From Methylobacter sp. (GTDB taxonomy: Bacteria; Pseudomonadota; Gammaproteobacteria; Methylococcales; Methylomonadaceae): a stretch of DNA of 64,000 bases. A program made the translations under genes and the position numbers. The notes below the pieces were generated by a model. The model worked only from the letters and a program-made list of their open reading frames with translations, was not told where the DNA came from and ran no database searches. Where the stretch lies: the NCBI GenBank assembly GCA_030699385.1, contig JAUYMY010000019.1, positions 1 through 64,000 on the forward strand, read 5' to 3'. Shown here piece by piece: positions 1-7,878 of this stretch. The number at the start of each line of letters is the position of its first letter. Positions within the stretch are counted from its first letter, which is position 1.

Positions 1-75
1 CAGTTTATGGCGTTTGTGTCTCTCTACTCGTGGATCTTCCAGTGAGGAAAAGGCGTCTTGTAAACTTAATGACAT
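1..75 (-). CDS. ISAs1 (H-repeat-like) transposase, N-terminal 25 codons, partial
   Basis: Reading the minus strand from an ATG at 75 gives a 25-residue open N-terminus containing LEDPRVERHKRHKL, which continues past the window edge. The LEDPR-[IV]-x-R-x-[KR]-H-x-L pattern at the extreme N-terminus is the hallmark of ISAs1/H-repeat transposases (DDE_Tnp_ISAs1 with its N-terminal DUF4372-like segment). The start is supported by an AGG-containing stretch (TAGGTAG) just upstream. Whether the rest of the gene is intact cannot be seen. Confidence 0.65.
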   Translation of the reverse strand, partial: MSLSLQDAFSSLEDPRVERHKRHKL

Positions 76-140
76 GGGCTACCTACAAAAAGGCCGCTAG
101 TATCGCTGATTTTTAAGTTAATTTATATGCGCTTGCCCTG
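1..140 (-). mobile_element. ISAs1-family insertion sequence, right part only (runs off window)
   Basis: The left edge of the window holds the 5' end of an ISAs1-like transposase gene on the minus strand. Beyond it lies a short non-coding stretch that ends, on the minus strand, with CAGGGCAAGC (140 to 131). ISAs1-type elements commonly begin with CAGGG, so the outer end is placed at 140. The sequence immediately outside this point is integrase coding sequence, so the element appears to have inserted there. The other end and the target duplication lie outside the window. The family call rests on about 25 residues plus the terminal bases. Confidence 0.6.
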
Positions 141-294
141 GGTAACTATGAAATACTCGCACCTGTCCCCGGATTATTTGGTACAGGCTACACGGTTAAA
201 TCCATTGGCCGCTGATGATCTTGAAATAAAAAGTGGAAAGAATGTGGAAAGCCAAACAAAAGGCATAAAAAAACCAGTTGACCGTAAAGCCTAA
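141..294 (+). pseudogene. Tyrosine integrase C-terminal remnant
   Basis: From 142 the plus strand encodes V-T-M-K-Y-S-H-L-S-P-D-Y-L and continues to a TAA at 292-294, about 50 codons. The T-x-[KR]-Y-[SA]-H-L-[SP] pattern is the end of phage-type tyrosine recombinases, and its Tyr is the DNA-cleaving residue. The reading frame upstream is lost at the boundary with the ISAs1-like element, so the gene was cut there and only its last segment remains. It lies 24 bp from the 3' end of tRNA-Lys, a classic attachment target for such integrases. It is almost certainly non-functional. Confidence 0.7.
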
Positions 295-300
295 CTGGTT
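266..300 (-). terminator. Rho-independent terminator of tRNA-Lys
   Basis: A perfect 8-bp inverted repeat (AACCAGTT at 272-279, AACTGGTT at 293-300) with a 13-nt loop is followed, on the minus strand, by a run of T residues. It lies 18 bp downstream of the tRNA 3' end and overlaps the end of the integrase remnant. Confidence 0.8.
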
Positions 301-318
301 AATTTATTTATTCTTTGG

Positions 319-394
319 TGGTGGGTCGTGCGCGATTCGAACGCGCGACCATCGCATTAAAAGTGCGGTGCTCTACCGGCTGAGCTAACGACCC
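319..394 (-). tRNA. tRNA-Lys (anticodon TTT)
   Basis: The minus strand gives a 76-nt cloverleaf. The acceptor arm is GGGTCGT paired with ACGACCC. The D-loop contains AGCTCAGCCGGTAGAGC. The anticodon loop is CTTTTAA with anticodon TTT, and the T-loop is GTTCGAATC. The 3' CCA is encoded (319-321). It has its own promoter and terminator. An integrase remnant beside its 3' end suggests past use as an attachment site. Confidence 0.97.
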
Positions 395-408
395 AACAAA
401 GACTGCCT

Positions 409-436
409 ATTATACTGATTAATCCGCTTATGGCAA
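409..436 (-). promoter_or_regulatory. Sigma-70 promoter of tRNA-Lys
   Basis: On the minus strand TTGCCA (436-431) and a perfect TATAAT (414-409) are separated by 16 bp. The expected start lies about 8 nt before the mature tRNA 5' end at 394. The promoter sits directly behind the queC stop codon. Confidence 0.75.
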
Positions 437-443
437 GTCTTTT

Positions 444-1121
444 TTAACTTTTTTGATAGCGCGTGGGATCTTTTATTCCCGCTTCGATAAAACCGGTTTC
501 TCTTAGGCGACATGCATCACAAACTCTGCAGGCTCGACCTTGCTCATCAGCGGAATAACAGGACACTGTGCGTTGATAATTTACACCTAACGCCACGCCC
601 TGCTTGATGATTTCGGCCTTGCTGAGCGCGATTAACGGGGTGTGTATGGTAAAATACTCGCCTTCTACTCCAGCCTTGGTGGCAAGGTTGGCTAATTGCT
701 GAAAGGCGTTGATAAATTCGGGTCGGCAATCGGGGTAACCGGAATAATCTACGGCATTAACGCCGATGAAAATATCGGTTAGATTTAATACTTCGGCCCA
801 CCCCAAAGCAAAGGACAGAAAAATGGTGTTTCTGGCCGGTACGTAGGTGACCGGTATGCCTTGTTGTGGGGTATTGGGCACGGCAATGTGTTCGTCGGTT
901 AGCGCGGAGCCGCCGATTGAACTTAATCCCAATTTGATGATTTTATGGTCTTCGACTTGATAATCGGCGGCTATCTGCGCTGCTGCTATCAGTTCGGCAT
1001 TGTGCCGCTGGCCGTAGTCAAAGCTTAAGGCATAACAGGCATAGCCCTGCTTTTTGGCAAGGGCAAGCACGGTAATTGAGTCTAATCCGCCGGAGAGCAG
1101 GACGATGGCTTTTTTTTTCAT
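444..1121 (-). CDS. queC: 7-cyano-7-deazaguanine synthase QueC
   Basis: Converts 7-carboxy-7-deazaguanine to preQ0 with ATP and ammonia, an intermediate step of queuosine biosynthesis in the cytoplasm. The 225-residue protein has the family's usual length. The N-terminal PP-loop SGGLDS lies at residues 10-15. The C-terminal zinc site has Cys188, Cys198, Cys201 and Cys204 within a CxxxxxxxxxCxxCxxC arrangement. It lies 19 bp downstream of queE, which makes the QueC substrate, so the two probably share a transcript. The ATG start directly precedes the PP-loop strand as in the family. Family assignment is secure. Confidence 0.96.
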   Translation of the reverse strand: MKKKAIVLLSGGLDSITVLALAKKQGYACYALSFDYGQRHNAELIAAAQIAADYQVEDHKIIKLGLSSIGGSALTDEHIAVPNTPQQGIPVTYVPARNTIFLSFALGWAEVLNLTDIFIGVNAVDYSGYPDCRPEFINAFQQLANLATKAGVEGEYFTIHTPLIALSKAEIIKQGVALGVNYQRTVSCYSADEQGRACRVCDACRLRETGFIEAGIKDPTRYQKS

Positions 1122-1140
1122 GCGGGTCTGAACTTAAGGT

Positions 1141-1782
1141 TTACTTACCTTGGGCATCATCCCAAAGTATTTTATGAAGTTGAAGTTGAAAGCGGACGGG
1201 TAATCGATCCTGTAGAATTTTTTCGGCTAACTCGGTTGGATTTTGCTGCCCCATCACTGGCGAAAACAATATTTCACAACGATTAGCCAGGTCGTACTCG
1301 GCTAAAATAGTTTTTGACCAGGCATAATCCTGTTCATCACCGATAACAAATTTGACCTGATCTTTGGTAGTCAGATGGTCAATATTTTGATAGAGGTTTT
1401 TAGCTAGTTCACCAGAGCTGGGGGTTTTAAGATCCATGACTTTGACTACGCGCGGATCAACCGCCGACACATCTAATGCGCCGCTGGTTTCCAGTGAAAC
1501 GCGATAACCTTTATCAAGCAGGCGGGTCATTAATTCAACACAACCCGATTGCGCCAAAGGCTCGCCGCCGGTTACGGTGATATAGCGGGTTCCGTACTGT
1601 TCAGCTTCGGCGATAACGTCATCTATGCTTAGCTTCTGCCCGCCGGTAAACGCATACGCGGTGTCGCAATAGACGCATCTTAATGGGCAGCCGGTGAGGC
1701 GAATAAACACGGTGGGCAAACCGACGGTGTTCGATTCACCCTGTAATGAATAAAAAATTTCGGTGATACGTAGCAAACTCAC
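1141..1782 (-). CDS. queE: 7-carboxy-7-deazaguanine synthase QueE (radical SAM)
   Basis: Radical SAM enzyme that rearranges 6-carboxytetrahydropterin to 7-carboxy-7-deazaguanine in queuosine synthesis. The 213-residue protein carries the [4Fe-4S] cysteines at 32, 36 and 39 (CPLRCVYC) and the glycine-rich TGGEPL motif near residue 70. The FYSLQGE segment near the N-terminus is typical of QueE. The open frame starts at a GTG (1782) directly behind an AGAGG; a TTG six bases downstream has better spacing and would give an N-terminus beginning LRITEIF. It lies between cpoB (2 bp away) and queC, so the tol-pal and que genes may be co-transcribed. Confidence 0.95.
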   Translation of the reverse strand: MSLLRITEIFYSLQGESNTVGLPTVFIRLTGCPLRCVYCDTAYAFTGGQKLSIDDVIAEAEQYGTRYITVTGGEPLAQSGCVELMTRLLDKGYRVSLETSGALDVSAVDPRVVKVMDLKTPSSGELAKNLYQNIDHLTTKDQVKFVIGDEQDYAWSKTILAEYDLANRCEILFSPVMGQQNPTELAEKILQDRLPVRFQLQLHKILWDDAQGK

Positions 1783-1784
1783 CT

Positions 1785-2609
1785 CTATTGTTTTGCTTCA
1801 TCAAGCGAAAGCAACTTTTTGTCCGCCCGCTGAGCCGCTGGCGAATTGGGAAACTCTTTACTAACACGGGTAAAATATTCGCGCGCTTTGACGATATTTT
1901 TCTGTTCATCCTCGATATAGCCCAGCTTCAATAGCGCATCAGGCACTTTCAAGCTGTCGGGATAATTGATAACGACGGCGTTGAAAGCTTGCCGCGCTAA
2001 ATCAACATCTTGGTTCACCCGATACGCTTCGCCCAACCAATATTGGGCGTTATGGGCATACTCGCTCTTCGGGTTTTTAGTCAACAAGGCATTAAACTGG
2101 GCAATAGCCTGGCTATTATGTCCATTTCTAAGTGCTTCATAAGCTTGTTGATATTGCTGTTTCTCATCACCTACAGGCGCAGCAGAAGCCTCACTTTGAG
2201 ACGGCGCCGCCGCCTGCGCCGGTGCAGATTCAGGCGCTACCGCCGCGGCTTCGCCATCGACTGCCGGGGCTTGAACCGCATCGGCTGCTGTGGGCGCTGC
2301 TGATTTAACACCTTCGGTTTTTTTCTCAAGCGCTTGCATTCGCTCATCAAAATCGGCGTACAAGGTAGTTTGAGATTGCTTTAACTCAGCAATCAAATTA
2401 GCTTGCTCTTCTACCTTGCCGGTCAGTTGCTGTACTTCGGCTTGCAATTGCTCCAACCGCGCCATCATTTCATAGAGCACATTAGGCGATGGAGGCGTAG
2501 CGGCAGTCATCTGATTCGCCGCCAAAACCATTGGGTCATCGACTAACGGTAATGATTCTGCGTTGGCAAGACTGCACGCACACAGCAACATGATAAAGCG
2601 AGCTTTCAT
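1785..2609 (-). CDS. cpoB: Cell division coordinator CpoB (YbgF)
   Basis: Periplasmic TolA-binding protein that links the Tol-Pal system with PBP1B during septal peptidoglycan synthesis. The 274 residues show a signal peptide (likely cleavage after ANA near residue 17), a trimerising coiled coil at about 45-100, and an Ala/Pro/Glu-rich linker at about 105-145. Tandem tetratricopeptide repeats follow at about 150-270 (for example YWLGEAYRVNQDVDLARQAF). The stop of pal directly abuts its start, and queE follows 2 bp later. This is the standard last gene of the tol-pal operon. Confidence 0.94.
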   Translation of the reverse strand: MKARFIMLLCACSLANAESLPLVDDPMVLAANQMTAATPPSPNVLYEMMARLEQLQAEVQQLTGKVEEQANLIAELKQSQTTLYADFDERMQALEKKTEGVKSAAPTAADAVQAPAVDGEAAAVAPESAPAQAAAPSQSEASAAPVGDEKQQYQQAYEALRNGHNSQAIAQFNALLTKNPKSEYAHNAQYWLGEAYRVNQDVDLARQAFNAVVINYPDSLKVPDALLKLGYIEDEQKNIVKAREYFTRVSKEFPNSPAAQRADKKLLSLDEAKQ

Positions 2610-3185
2610 TTATTTGCCTTGATAAACAAGTTCAACGCGGCGATTCAGTTCCCAGGATGCTTCATCATGGCCAAATGCCGCTGGTTTTTCTTCGCCGTAA
2701 CTGACGACGTCTAACTGATTATCACCCACACCTTGAACTCTGAGCATACTGGCTACCGATTTTGCACGTTGCTCACCCAGGGCAATGTTATATTCACGCG
2801 AACCCCGCTCATCGCCATGACCTTCCATCACTACACGTTGTCCAGGATGAGCCACCAAGTAGTGTGCGTGAGCAGCAATGACAGGAACGAAGTCGTCTTG
2901 AACCTGACTGCTATCGAGCATGAAATAGATAGTGCTTTTTGACAGCGGATTGCTTGGATCGCTAAACTCAGGGCCTATCGCCGCATTAGGATACATGCCT
3001 GATCCGTCCATCGCTGAACCGGACAAACCAGAGCCATTATTTAGCCCGCTGACAGAGGCATCGTTAATACCGCTGGCGGCGTTTTGAGTGCCGTCAATAA
3101 GGCTGGCATCTTTTTCATCTTCACTACAAGCCGATAGAATCATCGCGCTTATCGCCATTGCCACTACTGTTTTATTCAATTTCAT
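2610..3185 (-). CDS. pal: Peptidoglycan-associated lipoprotein Pal
   Basis: Outer-membrane lipoprotein that binds peptidoglycan and interacts with TolB and TolA to keep the envelope layers together. A lipobox LSAC places the lipidated cysteine at residue 20. A low-complexity Ser/Gly/Asn linker follows. The OmpA-like domain occupies about 80-190 and carries the diaminopimelate-binding signature (GHGDERGSREYNIALGEQRA). At 191 residues it is slightly longer than the E. coli protein because of the linker. It is preceded by tolB and followed without a gap by cpoB. Confidence 0.96.
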   Translation of the reverse strand: MKLNKTVVAMAISAMILSACSEDEKDASLIDGTQNAASGINDASVSGLNNGSGLSGSAMDGSGMYPNAAIGPEFSDPSNPLSKSTIYFMLDSSQVQDDFVPVIAAHAHYLVAHPGQRVVMEGHGDERGSREYNIALGEQRAKSVASMLRVQGVGDNQLDVVSYGEEKPAAFGHDEASWELNRRVELVYQGK

Positions 3186-3248
3186 TTGTTAAGTTCCAAA
3201 AAGTAATCTGTTAATTTAATTTAAAAATGGTCTGCAGCCAACTGTGGA

Positions 3249-4532
3249 CTAGGGCGACCATGCCGGTTCGCGAATTTCGCTGCTATCAAACACCAACTTT
3301 TGTTGCATTTTACCATCCAATGATACGGCTGATAAATAGCTCGCATTACCTTTCTTGGACGCATACAAAATCATGCTGCCATTCGGCGCAAAACTCGGTG
3401 ATTCATCTGACCGGCCATCGGTTAATACATTAAATGACTTGCTGGCCAAATCCATAACGGCAATACGGTAATCGTTACCATTGCCATGCACCATGGCTAT
3501 ATTTCTGCCATCCGGTGAAAAACTGGCTTTAGCATTATAATTTCCCGAAAACGTCAAGCGCTTTTCTTGGCCGCCTTGGCTGGACATAATATACAGCTGC
3601 GGCTTTCCGCCCCGATCCGAGGTAAACACGATGCTGCTGCCGTCAGGCGACCAAGTAGGCTCGGTATCAATGGCAAAACTGTTGGTCAATCTGGATAAAG
3701 AACGCGTTAGCAGATTCAACACATAAATATCAGGGCTGCCATCTTTCGATAAGGTCAACGCCAATTTGCTACCATCGGGCGACCATGAAGGCGCGCCATT
3801 AATACCGGGAAATTCAGCGACTCTCGTTCTCTCCCCCGTCGCTAGCGTCTGAACATAAATAGCGGCCGATTTTTTCTCAAAGGACACATAAGCTATTTTT
3901 CTGCCGTCGGGCGACCAAGCAGGCGACATCAAGGGCTCTACCGAGGACGCTATGGTTTGCGCATTAAAGCCATCGGCATCAGAAACTTGCAGCTTATGGT
4001 TACTTTGCCGACCTTGCCGGGTGCTGGTAATGTAGGCAATCCGGCCGCTAAAAACACCTTTCTTACCGGTTAATTTTTCAAAGATAAGGTCGCTGATATG
4101 ATGCGCGGTTCGGCGCAAATCGGCCGCCGATGAGGCTATCCGGTAACCCATCAGCTGCCCACCTTTATAGACATCAAACAACTGAAACTGCACCGTGTAC
4201 TGGCCTTGCTCTGCAACCACCTGACCGATCACCAGATAATGCTGACCTATCGCCTGCCACTCTTTGAACTGAACCGCTTCAGCGGTGGTTGGTCGGCTCG
4301 GCATGCTTTGCTTATCCAGCGTTTTAAAATAACCGCTACGACCTAAATCTGCATCCACAATAAAGCTGACATCAACGGGTACACCCGACGGGCCTTGCAT
4401 CGCAAAAGGAACGATTGAAATGGGCAGCGCACTTTCAATGCCCTCAGTAATTTCAATGGTCATTTCTGCATAACTACTGGGCACATAGCAACCAATCAGG
4501 GCTATCAATATTATTTTTCTAACAAAATTCAC
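3249..4532 (-). CDS. tolB: Tol-Pal system protein TolB
   Basis: Periplasmic beta-propeller protein that shuttles between Pal and the TolA complex. The 427 residues comprise a signal peptide, an N-terminal mixed domain (about 25-160) and a C-terminal six-bladed propeller. The blades show recurring SPAWSPDG, SWSPDGSKLA and FSPDGRNIA motifs of the PD40 type. The start codon is GTG, which agrees with the signal peptide start. It lies between tolA and pal in the conserved order. Confidence 0.96.
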   Translation of the reverse strand: MNFVRKIILIALIGCYVPSSYAEMTIEITEGIESALPISIVPFAMQGPSGVPVDVSFIVDADLGRSGYFKTLDKQSMPSRPTTAEAVQFKEWQAIGQHYLVIGQVVAEQGQYTVQFQLFDVYKGGQLMGYRIASSAADLRRTAHHISDLIFEKLTGKKGVFSGRIAYITSTRQGRQSNHKLQVSDADGFNAQTIASSVEPLMSPAWSPDGRKIAYVSFEKKSAAIYVQTLATGERTRVAEFPGINGAPSWSPDGSKLALTLSKDGSPDIYVLNLLTRSLSRLTNSFAIDTEPTWSPDGSSIVFTSDRGGKPQLYIMSSQGGQEKRLTFSGNYNAKASFSPDGRNIAMVHGNGNDYRIAVMDLASKSFNVLTDGRSDESPSFAPNGSMILYASKKGNASYLSAVSLDGKMQQKLVFDSSEIREPAWSP

Positions 4533-4599
4533 TTGTTTTTACCTCAGTAACTTAACTGAAAAAAGACCTTTAATCATCTGCTTCATCGTGCATCGCCAA

Positions 4600-6351
4600 T
4601 CATCTGGAACGATCCGGATCAAACAAAAACTTAAATGACTTAAATTCTTTAGCCGCCAGCTCTTTATCTTTAGGCACCGGCAGCGGGGATGCTTTGTTAA
4701 CTGCATTTTCCGCTGAACGATCAAAAATCTCATCGCCGCTGGTGGCAACAACCTGAGCATCAATCACCGTACCATCAGACATCAATCTCACCTGAATTGT
4801 ACACTTTAAACCCGATCTAGCAGAAACCGGTCGAATCCAGCTACGCGCCACTTTTTGCTTTATCGCGGCGGCGGCGGTTTTTATCGCCAATTGATTCTCT
4901 TCCTCATCCATTCTGGCTTGCTCTGCCGCCATTCTTGCAGCCTCAGCCTGTTCCGCCTCCGCTTTGACTTTGGCAGCAGCCGCTCGTTCTGCATCAACTT
5001 TAGCCTGCGCTGCGGCGGCCGCTGCTTTTTCTGCGGCGGCTTTTTCTGCTGCAACTTTGGCTTGCGCGGCAGCTTCAGCTTTTTCAGCGGCAGCCTTGGC
5101 TTTGGCGGCTTCTGCTTTGGCTTGCGCGGCGGCTTCGGCTTTTTCAGCGGCAGCCTTAGCTTTGGCGGCTTCTGCTTTGGCTTGCGCGGCGGCTTCGGCT
5201 TTTTCGGCGGCTGCCTTGGCTTTGGCGGCTTCTGCTTTGGCTTGCGCGGCAGCTTCAGCTTTTTCAGCGGCAGCCTTGGCTTTACCGGCTTCTGCTTTGG
5301 CTTGCGCAGCAGCCTCAGCTTTTTCAGCGGCAGCCTTGGCTTTGGCTGCTTCTGCTTTGGCTTGCGCAGCAGCCTCAGCTTTTTCAGCGGCAGCCTTGGC
5401 TTTAACGGCTTCTGCTTTGGCTTGCGCGGCGGCTTCAGCTTTTTCAGCGGCAGCTTTAGCTTTACCGGCTTCTGCTTTGGCTTGCGCGGCGGCTTCGGCT
5501 TTTTCAGCGGCAGCTTTAGCTTTACCGGCTTCTGCTTTGGCTTGCGCAGCAGCTTCGGCTCTGGCTTGTTCTGCGGCTTCGGCTTTCGCTTTAGCCGCTT
5601 CCGCTTGTTTGGCTTCGGCTCTGGCTTGTTCTGCGGCTTCGGCTTTCGCTTTGGCCGCTTCCGCTTGTTTGGCTTCTGCTTTAGCTTGCGCAGCGGCCTC
5701 GGCTTTCGCTTTGGCCACTTCCGCTTGTTTGGCTTCTACTTTAGCTTGTTCTGCCGCTTCGGCTTTCGCTTTAGCCGCTTCCGCTTGCTTGGCTTCTGCT
5801 TTGGCCTGTTCTGCCGCTTCGGCTTTCGCTTTAGCCGCTTCCGCTTGCTTGGCTTCTGCTTTAGCTTGTTCTGCGGCTTCGGCTTTCGCTTTAGCCGCTT
5901 CCGCTTGCTTGGCTTCCGCTCTGGCTTGCGCGGCGGCTTCGGCTTTCGCTTTGGCCGCTTCCGCCTGCTTGGCTTCTGCTTTAGCTTGCGCGGCGGCTTC
6001 AGCTTTTGCTTTAGCAGCTTCCGCTTTGGCTTGTTCTGCGGCTTCAGCTTTGGCCGCTTCCGCTTGCTTGGCTTCTGCTTTGGCCTGCTCAGCCGCTTGC
6101 TCCTGTTGCGCTAATCGCTCAACGTCTGGATTAACGTCCGGCGCTGCCTCTACAAGCTTTTCCGCAACGTCTGCCGACTTATTCGCGGTAGTTTCCTCAA
6201 TAATTTCAGCATGGATAATTTCCGGTAACGCCTGTATTTCCTCTGGCTTATCCGGTTTTAATAAGGCGCTTAAAGCAAACAAAGCCAAAATAGAAAAATG
6301 TAATGCCAGCGCCCAAATAACAGGCCATGTGAATCTCTTTTTACTAGCCAT
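4600..6351 (-). CDS. tolA: Tol-Pal system protein TolA with greatly expanded repeat domain
   Basis: Inner-membrane protein that spans the periplasm and couples TolQR proton-motive energy to Pal/TolB. One transmembrane helix lies at about residues 12-35. A very long Ala/Lys/Glu helix (domain II) covers about 95-480. The globular TolA/TonB C-terminal domain follows at about 490-583 (SWIRPVSARSGLKC, VATSGDEIFDRSAENAV). At 583 residues it exceeds the E. coli protein (421), and the excess lies in the repeat region. A TTG precedes the first ATG by one codon; the ATG at 6351 is preferred. The repeat makes every frame open, so the long opposite-strand frames here are artefacts. Confidence 0.94.
   Translation of the reverse strand: MASKKRFTWPVIWALALHFSILALFALSALLKPDKPEEIQALPEIIHAEIIEETTANKSADVAEKLVEAAPDVNPDVERLAQQEQAAEQAKAEAKQAEAAKAEAAEQAKAEAAKAKAEAAAQAKAEAKQAEAAKAKAEAAAQARAEAKQAEAAKAKAEAAEQAKAEAKQAEAAKAKAEAAEQAKAEAKQAEAAKAKAEAAEQAKVEAKQAEVAKAKAEAAAQAKAEAKQAEAAKAKAEAAEQARAEAKQAEAAKAKAEAAEQARAEAAAQAKAEAGKAKAAAEKAEAAAQAKAEAGKAKAAAEKAEAAAQAKAEAVKAKAAAEKAEAAAQAKAEAAKAKAAAEKAEAAAQAKAEAGKAKAAAEKAEAAAQAKAEAAKAKAAAEKAEAAAQAKAEAAKAKAAAEKAEAAAQAKAEAAKAKAAAEKAEAAAQAKVAAEKAAAEKAAAAAAQAKVDAERAAAAKVKAEAEQAEAARMAAEQARMDEEENQLAIKTAAAAIKQKVARSWIRPVSARSGLKCTIQVRLMSDGTVIDAQVVATSGDEIFDRSAENAVNKASPLPVPKDKELAAKEFKSFKFLFDPDRSR
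5041..6000 (-). repeat. 60-bp-periodic coding repeats in tolA
   Basis: Two adjacent arrays both repeat with a period of exactly 60 bp, or 20 residues. About 8 copies occupy 5041-5550 (unit type AEAAAQAKAEAxKAKAAAEK). About 7 copies occupy 5551-5990 (unit type AEAKQAEAAKAKAEAAEQAK). Copies differ by only a few bases, so copy number is likely to vary between strains. Confidence 0.9.
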
Positions 6352-6357
6352 CAAATT

Positions 6358-6801
6358 TTATTGTTCACTCGATTTAGTCATTAAACCCACGCTGGCAACG
6401 CCGGCATTTTTTAATCCCGCCATTAAACTCACGACAACGCCATAATCAATACCGGTGTAAGCCGCGATCAGGACTTTCGTTTTCGGTTTATTGCTCAATA
6501 CCGTCATTACGCGCGCACTGATGTCTTCGGCGGCTAGACGCTCAGGTTCGCGATCATCAATGGTAATATAATATTCACCCTGCGCATTAATCGACACAAT
6601 CAGCGGTAAATTGTCAGCTTCGGATTCTACCGTTGCCGATTCCGCTTGCGGCAATTCGACATCTACGCCGGTCTGCAACATCGGCGTGGTAATCATAAAA
6701 ATAATCAGCAATACCAAGGTCACGTCAATGTAAGGCACCACATTGATTTCAGCCATCGGCTTTCTGCGCCCGTTTTTTCGACCCATCTGTGGCGCACTCA
6801 T
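6358..6801 (-). CDS. tolR: Tol-Pal system protein TolR
   Basis: ExbD/TolR family component of the inner-membrane proton channel that energises TolA. The 147 residues show a short cytoplasmic N-terminus (MAEINVVPYIDVTLVLLII) leading into one transmembrane helix at about 22-42. The conserved channel aspartate lies in the PYIDV segment, and the periplasmic domain forms the rest. Its ATG overlaps the tolQ stop in an ATGA arrangement, which points to translational coupling. It stands six bases before the tolA start. Confidence 0.96.
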   Translation of the reverse strand: MSAPQMGRKNGRRKPMAEINVVPYIDVTLVLLIIFMITTPMLQTGVDVELPQAESATVESEADNLPLIVSINAQGEYYITIDDREPERLAAEDISARVMTVLSNKPKTKVLIAAYTGIDYGVVVSLMAGLKNAGVASVGLMTKSSEQ

Positions 6802-7475
6802 TTTTGATGCGCCTGTCTTTGTAATAACACCACAAATTCTTCGACAAACAATTCATAGCGCCCGGTCAATCTATCCAAGCGCGTCGAAAAACGGTTGTAG
6901 GCAATAACAGCAGGAATCGCCGCAAACAAACCAATGGCGGTGGCAATCAAGGCTTCAGCAATACCCGGCGCCACTTGCGCCAAAGTCGCCTGCTTGACAT
7001 TGCCCAAGGACATAAACGAATTCATGATGCCCCACACCGTGCCGAACAAACCAATGTAAGGGCTGATCGAGCCGACTGTGGCCAAAAATGCCAAATGCTC
7101 ATCCAAGCGTTCCAATTCGCGTGACAATTCAATACGCATCACCCGTTGCGCGCTTTCTACTTGTACGCCCGGCTCGACATTACCCGCTTGGCGCATCCGG
7201 GAAAATTCTTTGTAGCCGGCCAGAAATATTTTCTCAATACCTTCCGGCTCAAAATCCTTGGCCGCCAATTTTCTGTAAAGATCGGCCAAGACTACGCCAG
7301 ACCAGAATTGTTCTTCAAATTCGTCGGTAATTTCAACCGCCCGATTCAGCTCTTTGCGCTTGGTAAAAATAAAAGTCCACGATGATACTGATGCGGCCAG
7401 CAATATCAGCATCACGAATTGAACCACAAAACTGGCTTCTTTAACTAAATGGAAAATCGATAAATCAGTATTCAT
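6798..7475 (-). CDS. tolQ: Tol-Pal system protein TolQ
   Basis: MotA/TolQ/ExbB-type channel protein of the Tol motor. The 225 residues hold three membrane helices, near 15-38, 135-158 and 170-195. The family signature GLFGTVWGIMNSF and the TAIGLFAAIPAVIAYN stretch lie at about 140-200. It overlaps ybgC by 11 bp upstream and tolR by 4 bp downstream, the usual tight ybgC-tolQ-tolR arrangement. Confidence 0.96.
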   Translation of the reverse strand: MNTDLSIFHLVKEASFVVQFVMLILLAASVSSWTFIFTKRKELNRAVEITDEFEEQFWSGVVLADLYRKLAAKDFEPEGIEKIFLAGYKEFSRMRQAGNVEPGVQVESAQRVMRIELSRELERLDEHLAFLATVGSISPYIGLFGTVWGIMNSFMSLGNVKQATLAQVAPGIAEALIATAIGLFAAIPAVIAYNRFSTRLDRLTGRYELFVEEFVVLLQRQAHQK

Positions 7476-7878
7476 TGATGGTGTGCTCTAGTGCTCTAAT
7501 TAAAATTTCAGGAATCGCTTTGGGGCGCAGGGTTTGCACATCCAAACAGGCAATGCGGATATTGCCTTGGCACAAAATAACATCGCCCCGGGTAATCGTT
7601 TGCTCAAAAGTAAAACTGACTTTTTTAGCCTTGCTCACTTTTGCAGTCACTTGTAATAGCTCATTAAATCGGGCCGGGCTTAAATAATCAACTTGCACTG
7701 AACGCACCGCAAAAACAATGCCCTCACTGGCTGCTAACGCATCCTGCTCATAACCCATGGCTCTGAGCATTTCAGTGCGCGCCCGTTCAAAAAATTTCAG
7801 ATAGTTGGCATGAAACACCACGCCGCCGGCATCGGTGTCTTCATAATAAATGCGCACCGGCCAGACAAAATTATTCAA
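7465..7878 (-). CDS. ybgC: Acyl-CoA thioesterase YbgC (hotdog fold)
   Basis: Hotdog-fold thioesterase that hydrolyses acyl-CoA/ACP substrates and is regularly the first gene of tol-pal operons. The 137 residues contain the catalytic motif [25 protein letters not shown] near the N-terminus, with Asp as the nucleophile or base. The start is a TTG that overlaps the ruvB stop by a few bases. A downstream GTG (giving RIYYEDTD directly) is a weaker alternative, because homologues keep the WPVR residues before it. Confidence 0.93.
   Translation of the reverse strand: MNNFVWPVRIYYEDTDAGGVVFHANYLKFFERARTEMLRAMGYEQDALAASEGIVFAVRSVQVDYLSPARFNELLQVTAKVSKAKKVSFTFEQTITRGDVILCQGNIRIACLDVQTLRPKAIPEILIRALEHTINEY

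Noticed and set aside
5041-6060. CRISPR-like periodicity
   Set aside because: The 60-bp period is coding and in frame (20 residues), with no spacers; it is a protein repeat of TolA.
4855-6445. Two very long open frames on the plus strand across tolA (over 400 codons each)
   Set aside because: They are shadows of the GCx-rich repeat in tolA. Their translations are Ala/Ser/Phe or Cys-rich low complexity with no family pattern.
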